Positions 1 through 5,618 of a DNA stretch of 12,812 nt are shown here, in pieces (the first letter of the stretch is position 1; every line of letters starts with the position of its first letter). The DNA comes from Armatimonadota bacterium. GTDB lineage: Bacteria; Armatimonadota; Hebobacteria; Hebobacterales; WVXJ01. The notes below the pieces were generated by a model. The model did not search any database, had not been told where the DNA came from, and saw only the letters and a program-made list of their open reading frames with translations. The position numbers and the translations under genes are program-made. The DNA lies in contig WVXJ01000046.1 in NCBI GenBank assembly GCA_011773575.1, positions 33,713-46,524 on the forward strand. The letters are read 5' to 3'.

Positions 1-474
1 AAAGATGAGGGGAAGAAGCTCTCTCCGGCTTTGGCACTGCCATTGGAAAAGGAAGATCCGCATGGCTGGGACAAGGCGGAAATCTGCTTTGCGCCCCTGG
101 GTCCTTACTACTACGCCCACTGGTATCTGAGCAAGACAGATAGTGCAGGCTCGCGGTGGACCTATAAATTTGAAAAGTTCGTTCAGCCAGATGAATCCTT
201 GAGCCTTGCCCCCAAGATTGAAGTTCCCAATCTTGACGACCCGGTGTTGGAGGTCACACTCAAGGCGGAATCCGACCAAGACCATGCCGCCCGGAAACCC
301 ACGAATCTTACGCTCGGGGTGGCGGTTGTTTTGAAGTCTGGTGATGAGAATCGCTTTTATAAAGAAATACTAAAAGACGGGACTGTTGTCTCCGTACATG
401 CGCGATTAGTGGACGGTGAAGGTAGCCTCGTCGAGTCAATAGAAAAGCCTCTCTCCGAACTGGGCTTCACATGA
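1..474 (+). CDS. Hypothetical protein, 3' part of a gene cut by the window edge, ending at TGA
   Basis: The frame is open from base 1, so the gene begins outside the window; the first possible internal start (TTG at 31) has no convincing ribosome binding site. I do not recognise the family. The visible 157 residues have no transmembrane segment. They show a region rich in aromatics (FAPLGPYYYAHWYLS) and then alternating hydrophobic/charged stretches (IEVPNLDDPVLEVTL, LTLGVAVVLKSG, TVVSVHARLVDGEG) that look like beta strands of an extracellular-type sandwich; that is an inference. The frame stops at TGA 472-474 but stays open afterwards to TAG 649-651, in the same phase, with coding-like composition. 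The annotated end may therefore be a nonsense mutation or a recoded stop (see the next entry). Confidence 0.6.
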   Translation, partial: KDEGKKLSPALALPLEKEDPHGWDKAEICFAPLGPYYYAHWYLSKTDSAGSRWTYKFEKFVQPDESLSLAPKIEVPNLDDPVLEVTLKAESDQDHAARKPTNLTLGVAVVLKSGDENRFYKEILKDGTVVSVHARLVDGEGSLVESIEKPLSELGFT

Positions 475-651
475 GGCGGTCCCTGCTACTCCGTGAGAGT
501 AGATGAAGAGGGGATGTATTCTTGTGAGGCGAGTATTGACACCGGGCCGCTGGCCGGTGTGATGACCGCCAATGCCGAAATCCGTGCTGCGGTTCGGAGC
601 AGAACTATTGGCAAGTATCTCAGAAATCGCTTCTCAGAGTCCTCCCGTTAG
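475..651 (+). other. In-frame open continuation after TGA 472-474 (nonsense mutation or recoded stop)
   Basis: These 58 codons plus a TAG lie in exactly the same frame as the preceding gene. The translation begins GGPCYSVRVDEEGMYSCEAS and continues with a strand-like IDTGPLAGVM and a basic tail ending NRFSESSR. About 34 of 58 third positions are G or C, similar to real coding sequence here. The TAG at 649-651 leaves only 5 bases to the TAA of the convergent gene, a tight junction typical of two real gene ends. I read this as the original C-terminus of the upstream protein. The TGA could be a CGA-to-TGA nonsense mutation, a sequencing error, or, less likely, a selenocysteine codon. Confidence 0.55.
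486..502 (+). other. 17-nt perfect stem-loop 11 nt after the in-frame TGA
   Basis: CTACTC (486-491) pairs with GAGTAG (497-502) around the loop CGTGA. The hairpin starts 11 bases after the TGA at 472-474. From memory, the minimal E. coli SECIS upper stem-loop is also about 17 nt and about 11 nt from its UGA. The bulged U of the classic element is absent here, although the loop does contain GU. A 6-bp stem can easily arise by chance. Confidence 0.2.
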
Positions 652-656
652 CGCGC

Positions 657-2672
657 TTATATCGCCCAGATGAACTTGAGGACGAGGCGCTCGGTGAACC
701 CTGTTTTCTCGGGATCGGGATCGCCGAGGATGATGTACATATCCATCCCTTTACGCACCACCTGGCGGTAAGAGGCATATCCGCTGAGGCCCGCCTTCCG
801 CCGAATCAGGCGGACGGCGATACTCTTCTCTGTGCTGAGGTCATAATTTCCGGTCAATACCACCAGATATTCCCGGCCCGCCTCCGGGCCGGGGACTTTC
901 AGGTTGCTGGAGTCCACATTGAGTTGCAGGGAAACGCACTCATTGGGGCGGAAGCCCTGTTCCAGGCTCCAGTAAGTGTAGTCTCCCCCTATGCGATTTC
1001 CTTTCTGGAAATAGATGTTGCCTCTCCGGTACATATCTCTCGTCTTCCAGGAATAGCTGATGGCGCCATCGGACCTGTCCGCGCCCTCCCTATGGCCATT
1101 GGTGAAGGCTAGGCGCAGGCGACGCCCGTCCCGCCAGTCCCAGTTATAGGAAGGAGAAATGTAAGCCTTGTAGAGGCCGGGGCCGTCTATGTAGGTGAAG
1201 TAATTGCCACTTATATACCAGCCTTTCTCTTCCAGGGGGCCTTTCTCAAATTGATCTTCCCGGCCAAAACCAAATGAGCCGCCTTGATAGTTGACCTCCG
1301 GGGTATAGCCGACGGCGGGATTGTACCCCTCTGTTACTCGTTTGAAATTGAACCAGCCTTGAAATTTCCCCTCTCCCTGGTACCTCTCTCCCCCCAAGTA
1401 ATAGGAGCCGCCGGACCCTCCCCCCATATCCTTTGACTGAGCAAGGCCCGCCCACAGCATGTTGAAGCCATCAGGCAGACGCCAGGTGCGGTTTCCGCCC
1501 AGGCTGTAGACGAGATTGTCGGGCTCTCCATCTTTGCTGTGGGAGACAAAGGATAGATTCGCGTTATTATCATCATTGAAGCGGTGGCCCCAGGAGCTGG
1601 CGAGGGTATTCTCTTCGCCGAAAGTGACGGCGTCCATCAGACCGATGGTCTCATTGCCCACCTTTCCGAAGACTTTCAACCCTGTGTCGAAATCCTCGAT
1701 GCGCCGGGTGTAGAGAAGATCATTGTCCGGCAGATATCCCCACTGCCCGGTGGTGAAAAAGGGGCGGGGATCGTCCAGGTAGCGCTCGGTGTATGAGAAT
1801 GAAATCGGCTCCACCACATCTTCAATCTGTTTGAAATCGGGATTGATGGAACCCAACACGGTGAGGCCGCTGGGAAGTTTGTGCTTGATATCCAGGCCCA
1901 TATCAAAGCGGCGGCCCACATGCTCTCCTAAATCGGCGGTCACATAGGGCATCAGGATGGTGGGGCGGCCTGCGCTGGCAGAACGCAGACCAACAAGATT
2001 GGCAGTGCGTGTGGGGTCAAAGGTCTTGCCCACATCCGGATAGCAAACGTGAATATTATCTTCGAATATATCGCGGGTTATGGCGAACCCGAAGGTGGTC
2101 TGATCAGGGGGGCAGTGCAAGATGGAGAAAGGTATTGCCATCTCCGCTTGCCAGCCGGCGGGAGTGCAGACAGCAGCCGCGCTCCAATCGCCCCGCCATT
2201 CTATCTTGGTGGCGGAGCCGCCCGGTATTTCCTCCTCCTGTGTGCCGAGGGGGTTGACGCGGAAGACATAACCATAGTCGGTGTGTTCATGCCAAGGATC
2301 CAAGTTGAACTCCACATTGTCATCTCTCGATACCGCCCCATTACGGCGCGTCTCTCTGGCGACGATATCCTCAGGGGTGCGATCATTGCAGATTACCGCC
2401 ACATAGATGGCCTTCTCGTCAACACAGATAAGCCCGATGGTCTCTTCCGGCGGCGGCCAATCAACATTCAGTGAGTGGAATCCCTCCAGTCGCGCGGCCT
2501 TGCTCCAGCAGGGATCATCCAGTTGGCCGTCAATCACGGGAGGTGTGTCAACATATACTGCTTGAATATCAGGAGGCGGCGCCTCCGCCGCCCGGCATAC
2601 AGCACTCAGTGCAAGCAGCAGTACAATTGACAACAGTAAGGAAACGCGACGGGACATCTGACAAGCGAACAT
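657..2672 (-). CDS. Exported CBM9-like / DUF5916 outer-membrane beta-barrel family protein
   Basis: The 671-residue protein has a signal peptide (basic MSRR, then a Leu/Ile/Val core at about 11-24, cleavage near residue 28). A CBM9-like domain follows at about 38-230, with the family opening PPVIDGQLDDPCW, then DDNVEFNLDP and WQAEMAIPFSIL. From about 235 the sequence matches the DUF5916 pattern: INPDFKQIEDVVEPI, then ERYLDDPRPFFTTG near 296-309. It ends in many short amphipathic aromatic strands, finishing VLKFIWAI, as expected of an outer-membrane barrel. The family is known mostly from surface proteins beside polymer-degradation or TonB-type genes; its substrate is not established. I chose the ATG at 2672 because GGAGAG lies about 9 bases upstream. 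An upstream ATG at 2714 would spoil the signal peptide; an internal ATG at 2657 is also possible. Stop TAA. No polysaccharide-utilisation partners are adjacent. Confidence 0.85.
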   Translation of the reverse strand: MFACQMSRRVSLLLSIVLLLALSAVCRAAEAPPPDIQAVYVDTPPVIDGQLDDPCWSKAARLEGFHSLNVDWPPPEETIGLICVDEKAIYVAVICNDRTPEDIVARETRRNGAVSRDDNVEFNLDPWHEHTDYGYVFRVNPLGTQEEEIPGGSATKIEWRGDWSAAAVCTPAGWQAEMAIPFSILHCPPDQTTFGFAITRDIFEDNIHVCYPDVGKTFDPTRTANLVGLRSASAGRPTILMPYVTADLGEHVGRRFDMGLDIKHKLPSGLTVLGSINPDFKQIEDVVEPISFSYTERYLDDPRPFFTTGQWGYLPDNDLLYTRRIEDFDTGLKVFGKVGNETIGLMDAVTFGEENTLASSWGHRFNDDNNANLSFVSHSKDGEPDNLVYSLGGNRTWRLPDGFNMLWAGLAQSKDMGGGSGGSYYLGGERYQGEGKFQGWFNFKRVTEGYNPAVGYTPEVNYQGGSFGFGREDQFEKGPLEEKGWYISGNYFTYIDGPGLYKAYISPSYNWDWRDGRRLRLAFTNGHREGADRSDGAISYSWKTRDMYRRGNIYFQKGNRIGGDYTYWSLEQGFRPNECVSLQLNVDSSNLKVPGPEAGREYLVVLTGNYDLSTEKSIAVRLIRRKAGLSGYASYRQVVRKGMDMYIILGDPDPEKTGFTERLVLKFIWAI

Positions 2673-2810
2673 TAAGAATGACTCTCCATCTCCCTGCGAA
2701 AGAAGCAATTCCAACGGGTCCGAAGCAGGCTGTGTTGAGGAACCACTATCAGTGGGTTTACTGCGGTGTCATGGTGACAAGTCTTCACAAAATCTTCGAA
2801 CTTCCCAGGA

Positions 2811-2816
2811 ATTATA
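2811..2816 (-). promoter_or_regulatory. Possible -10 box of the DUF5916 gene
   Basis: A perfect TATAAT reads leftward here, about 140 bases upstream of the chosen start at 2672. At 17-bp spacing the -35 position reads TGGTGT, a poor match to TTGACA; a better TTGAAT sits too close (12 bp). This is a candidate only. Confidence 0.25.
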
Positions 2817-2845
2817 CTATCTTGCGGGATTCAACACCAGATGGA

Positions 2846-2892
2846 GGTATCCCTGCCGGCTTAGAGATTGCTGAGACGGGGCCTCGGATACC
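2846..2892. repeat. Inverted repeat, 7-bp arms
   Basis: GGTATCC (2846-2852) and GGATACC (2886-2892) are exact reverse complements separated by 33 bases. There is no T-run on either side. It lies 32 bases left of the stronger GC-rich palindrome and may be part of the same repeat element. Confidence 0.4.
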
Positions 2893-2924
2893 AAGAGTGT
2901 GCGCTGCACATTCGGCGGAGTGCC

Positions 2925-2946
2925 GGCGGGGTACGGAGACCCCGCC
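2925..2946. repeat. GC-rich perfect palindrome (REP-like)
   Basis: GGCGGGGT (2925-2932) and ACCCCGCC (2939-2946) form a perfect 8-bp stem around the loop ACGGAG, followed by CTACAAAA. Dispersed palindromes of this flavour, GCGGGG...CCCCGC followed by CTAC, are familiar from several uncultured-phylum genomes (recollection, not a search). It lies between divergent genes and has no T-tract, so it is not a canonical terminator for either. Confidence 0.5.
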
Positions 2947-3175
2947 CTACAAAACTTGCTGAGGGATCTCGAATCTGGAAAGGAATGCCTCGCGAGAGTC
3001 GTTTGCGAGATACACAGAACTGCGAGCAGGAAATGGGTTCTTTCCATGCGAATAGTGAGTTTGCGCGATTTGGCCGCGGCAAGAAGTAGGTCCTCTCAGA
3101 TGGTGCTGAAGGGATGGGCTCAAGGAATCACTCATCATCCCATTGGCAGATCATCCAACCGGTTGCTGAAGATAT

Positions 3176-4189
3176 ATGTTCACCGCAAAGCTGTGGAGTA
3201 TGGCGCGAGGGACAATGCTGGGTCTATCCGGCCTGCTCTGGGCAGTGATACTCTTCTGCTACTGGAGACAGCCGGACTGCTGTGCCGCGCTAATCATATG
3301 GCCCCGCTGGGTCTGGCTGGGGCCGGGGCTACTTCTGGGCCTGTTAGGATGGAATCGCAAGAACAAGATCCCCGGGAGCCTCGTGTTGCTGTTGTGGCTT
3401 TGTTTCCTCTTGCTGGTTGTAGAAGAACCCAGAAGTCTGGTTCGGTTCCGCACCTCACCTGCGCGCGAGTGGCAGGAGGCGAAACGGCAGGGGCAGGCGT
3501 TGAGGGTCATCTCATTGAATTGCGCGGGAGAAACCAAAGCGGCAAATGAGGTAGCGGCGTACACTCCAGATATCGTTTTATTGCAGGAATCGCCGCGCCA
3601 ACGCGAAGTCACAGAACTGGCAAAGAGATTTTTTGGCCGCGAGGGAGAGTCTATCTGGGGCCCTGATTGCTCTATCATTGTAAGGGGTCGCATCCTCTCC
3701 GTCCATGTCTCACCTTCTCTGTATTTCGTTCGCGCTCACTTGCTCACGGCCTCCGGCATTGAGGCGGAGGCTATCAGTACTCGCTTCTCTCCGGCCGTAC
3801 TCGATTCCAGACTGTGGACGACGACATGCTGGAGAGACCACAGTAGTCGCCGCCGAGTGCATCGCGAGCAGATGCAAAAAATCGCCCAGGAACTGGTCTC
3901 CATACCGGAGACAATCCCCCTCATCGTAGGTGGAGATTTCAACACTCCCTCCGGAGACGCGATCTTTCGGCTTTTGCAGCCACGTCTAAGTGACACTTTC
4001 CGCGAAGGTGGAAAAGGCTGGGGGAATACAGTGGTCAACGATATGCCCGTGGCGCGAATAGATCAGGTCTGGACGAGTGATCACTTTCGCGCCGCCAGAG
4101 TAGTCGCGGAGAAGACGCGATATTCTGATCACCGCATGGTGATTTGTGACTTGCTCCTTCTGAGCCACAAATCGTCTCAGCCGCCTTGA
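3176..4189 (+). CDS. Membrane-anchored endonuclease/exonuclease/phosphatase (EEP) family protein
   Basis: The 337-residue protein has three hydrophobic segments at about 15-30, 36-58 and 67-82, followed by an EEP (DNase I-like) domain from about 108 to 326. The metallo-phosphoesterase motifs are all present: VISLNCAG (Asn115), DIVLLQES (catalytic Glu138), GGDFNTPSG (Asp254, Asn256), ARIDQVW (Asp296) and YSDHRMV (Asp318-His319). Relatives with this membrane-plus-EEP layout are annotated as endonuclease/exonuclease/phosphatase family proteins; substrates are mostly unknown and could be nucleic acid, a phosphoinositide-like lipid or another phosphodiester. With three membrane segments the domain side depends on topology, which I cannot settle. 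The start is uncertain: ATG 3176 has only weak upstream purines (GAAGA). ATG 3200 (codon 9, preceded closely by GTGGAG) or ATG 3215 (codon 14, near GAGG) are alternatives. It stands alone between leftward genes and stops at TGA. Confidence 0.88.
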   Translation: MFTAKLWSMARGTMLGLSGLLWAVILFCYWRQPDCCAALIIWPRWVWLGPGLLLGLLGWNRKNKIPGSLVLLLWLCFLLLVVEEPRSLVRFRTSPAREWQEAKRQGQALRVISLNCAGETKAANEVAAYTPDIVLLQESPRQREVTELAKRFFGREGESIWGPDCSIIVRGRILSVHVSPSLYFVRAHLLTASGIEAEAISTRFSPAVLDSRLWTTTCWRDHSSRRRVHREQMQKIAQELVSIPETIPLIVGGDFNTPSGDAIFRLLQPRLSDTFREGGKGWGNTVVNDMPVARIDQVWTSDHFRAARVVAEKTRYSDHRMVICDLLLLSHKSSQPP

Positions 4190-4240
4190 GATCTCTTCCA
4201 GGAATTACCTCAGGAGCGCAGATCCTGTCCTGCGGAAGCG

Positions 4241-5335
4241 CTACTCCGCTTCCAACCAGCGGTCAAACCAGGCATAGGACTTCTCGCGCATATCTTTGCG
4301 GAACACGTGGCCGCCGTCATAGGGAACGTACTCAAACCTATCAGGAACTCCCAGTTCCGCGTACCGGGCACGTGCCTTTGCGGCCAGCCCGGCCTGCTCT
4401 TCCTCCGAGATGTATGCAAAATCCCCTCTTGTCTCCAGGAACGGCCGCGGCGCAAGTCCGGCCAGGATATCATCAACATCTCCCCATTTCTTGAGCCCCG
4501 GTACGACATTCACTGCACTGAGTCCGCTCATGGGCCGCAGGCTATTCCCCCCAAAGAAGGAGTGAATGAGAAATGTGCCACAAGAGGCGCACCCTGCTTT
4601 GATGCGCGGATCAACATACATGAGAAGAGCCGCGTTGAATCCTCCGGCGAAATGACCGATTACGCCTATGCGCTTGCTGTCCACCTCCGGCTGCGCGCAG
4701 AGATAATCCACTGCCCGCTGCAGTTCGAAGAGCTCTTTTCCGATGTAGGTCCTGCCCTTGAAGAGCAACCGGTTGGCAACGCAACCTCTATAGAGATTCT
4801 CGGTCAAATCGAAATCCTTCCCTTGAATGCGAGTAAAGAGCGGGAAGTCGTCGAAGGTTTCCTTGAAGCGTGAATTCGCCAGGCTCCGGCTTTCGAAGGG
4901 GAATCTATCCGGACATATGACAACATATCCTCTCAGGCACAACTCCAGCCCATATTTCAGTCCCGGGTCGCCCGCCACGCCGGCCGGCTCGCTCTTGCCA
5001 AACTGGTAGGGCCTGCTGCCTCCATCCTGGTGAATGGCCAATATGCCAGGCACCTTGTCTCTTATTTGCCTTGGCACAAGCAGGAACGCCTGAATCCGCT
5101 CTTCGCCTTCGGTAGTATATTCGACCAGTTTACGCGTGTATTTGGGGAACTCTTCGATTTCGAGTACTTTCCCTGCCAGCGGCGGCTTCTCGGGAAAGCC
5201 TCCGAGTAGGGAGATGAATTTCTTTGGGGTCAAAGATGTCGAAGTAGTATCTCCTGCACATGTGCCTGTGCAAGACGAAACTGCCCAGCATACCGCAAGG
5301 AACAAACTCAAGCGTAACATTCTAATAGTTCTCAT
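4241..5335 (-). CDS. Exported alpha/beta hydrolase (acetylxylan-esterase / Abhydrolase_7-like) lacking the nucleophile serine
   Basis: The 364-residue protein carries an N-terminal signal. A lipobox-like VSSC with Cys22 suggests a lipoprotein; ordinary cleavage near CAG/D at about 28 is the alternative. The hydrolase fold runs from about 70 to 360: GILAIHQDGGSRPY (98-110), an oxyanion-type region; YVVICPDRFPFESRS (137-151); the nucleophile elbow IGVIGHFAGGFNAA (223-236); the acid loop APRPFLETRGDFAY (295-308, Asp305); and the base loop YDGGHVF (His343). In active relatives the elbow reads GHSxGG. Here residue 229 is Phe (TTC, bases 4649-4651), one base from TCC Ser, while Asp and His remain. 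The family includes esterases of Planctomycetes-like bacteria, but this copy may be catalytically dead. The start is clear: GGGAGG lies 5-6 bases upstream of ATG 5335, and the upstream extension of the frame is very Arg-rich and not protein-like. Stop TAG. It converges with the EEP gene. Confidence 0.85.
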   Translation of the reverse strand: MRTIRMLRLSLFLAVCWAVSSCTGTCAGDTTSTSLTPKKFISLLGGFPEKPPLAGKVLEIEEFPKYTRKLVEYTTEGEERIQAFLLVPRQIRDKVPGILAIHQDGGSRPYQFGKSEPAGVAGDPGLKYGLELCLRGYVVICPDRFPFESRSLANSRFKETFDDFPLFTRIQGKDFDLTENLYRGCVANRLLFKGRTYIGKELFELQRAVDYLCAQPEVDSKRIGVIGHFAGGFNAALLMYVDPRIKAGCASCGTFLIHSFFGGNSLRPMSGLSAVNVVPGLKKWGDVDDILAGLAPRPFLETRGDFAYISEEEQAGLAAKARARYAELGVPDRFEYVPYDGGHVFRKDMREKSYAWFDRWLEAE

Positions 5336-5463
5336 AGGTGCCTCCCTTTTCAGTTTTGCAAGCAAGCGCGGAAAGCGGCTTCGATTCGGCATGGAGGTGA
5401 AAGGCGCCTGTCCGGCGACACAGGGGAGATATCCGCCAGGCAGGGACTTTATTCGGTTACGAG

Positions 5464-5481
5464 AACCCCTCGGCAGGGGTT
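5464..5481. repeat. Perfect inverted repeat, 7-bp stem, 4-nt loop
   Basis: AACCCCT (5464-5470) pairs with AGGGGTT (5475-5481) around the loop CGGC. It is a compact, stable hairpin about 140 bases downstream of the propeller-secretin stop. No T-run follows on either strand, so a Rho-independent terminator is not clearly supported. Confidence 0.45.
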
Positions 5482-5535
5482 GCCTCCTTCGCCGATCCAG
5501 CCTTCGTAGCCGAGATCTACTTCGGCGGAGTAGGC
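5482..5535. repeat. Imperfect inverted repeat with 14-bp arms (12/14 matching)
   Basis: GCCTCCTTCGCCGA (5482-5495) and the reverse complement of TCGGCGGAGTAGGC (5522-5535) agree at 12 of 14 positions. The interior contains CCTTCGTAGCC. The CTTCG/CGAAG-rich pattern resembles dispersed palindromic repeats often seen in metagenome assemblies (recollection). It directly abuts the hairpin at 5464-5481, so the two may form one composite element. Confidence 0.4.
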
Positions 5536-5555
5536 AGCTTCGGAGCCCAGGTGAA

Positions 5556-5572
5556 CCCTTGCCCCACAAGGG
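5556..5572. terminator. Weak hairpin downstream of the propeller-secretin gene
   Basis: CCCTT (5556-5560) pairs with AAGGG (5568-5572), a 5-bp stem 47 bases past the leftward stop at 5619. There is no U-tract after it in the leftward direction. It is listed only as a possible transcript-end structure. Confidence 0.15.
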
Positions 5573-5618
5573 AAGAGAAAGCCTTCGAACGGATTGCTGA
5601 ATCGCCAACCATCTTCAT

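Larger units (their letters stand above)
2673..3175. other. Gene-free divergent intergenic region with palindromic repeats
   Basis: About 500 bases lie between the divergent DUF5916 and EEP genes. Open frames here are short, overlap on both strands and resemble no family. It contains a possible promoter for the leftward gene, a 7-bp inverted repeat (2846-2892) and a GC-rich perfect palindrome (2925-2946). Six-base arms ATCTCG/CGAGAT occur further right at about 2965-3012. It is best read as a regulatory region invaded by palindromic repeats, or the remains of a decayed gene. Confidence 0.5.
5336..5618. other. Intergenic region with a cluster of inverted repeats
   Basis: This 283-base gap lies between two leftward genes. 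No convincing gene is present; open frames here are Arg/Ser-rich and not conserved-looking. The right-hand half holds three inverted repeats (5464-5481, 5482-5535, 5556-5572), each listed where it merits an entry. The Shine-Dalgarno sequence of the hydrolase gene lies at its left edge (5341-5346 on the minus strand). Confidence 0.5.

Noticed and set aside
472..474. TGA as a sense codon genome-wide (alternative genetic code)
   Set aside because: ribBA, the EEP gene and the vorB-like gene all end naturally at TGA, so reassignment of TGA is excluded in this genome.
2899..3549. A 216-codon frame spanning the intergenic region and the start of the EEP gene
   Set aside because: Its second half overlaps a clear EEP gene in another frame, and its first half crosses a palindromic repeat. 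No protein-like pattern.
4190..4240. Bidirectional terminator between the converging EEP and hydrolase genes
   Set aside because: Only overlapping 5-bp stems such as CGCAG/CTGCG are present in this 51-base gap, with no T-runs; not strong enough to annotate.
5336..5608. N-terminal extension of the hydrolase to an upstream ATG at 5608
   Set aside because: The extra 91 residues are Arg-rich and run through inverted repeats, whereas ATG 5335 has a strong GGGAGG and begins a signal peptide.
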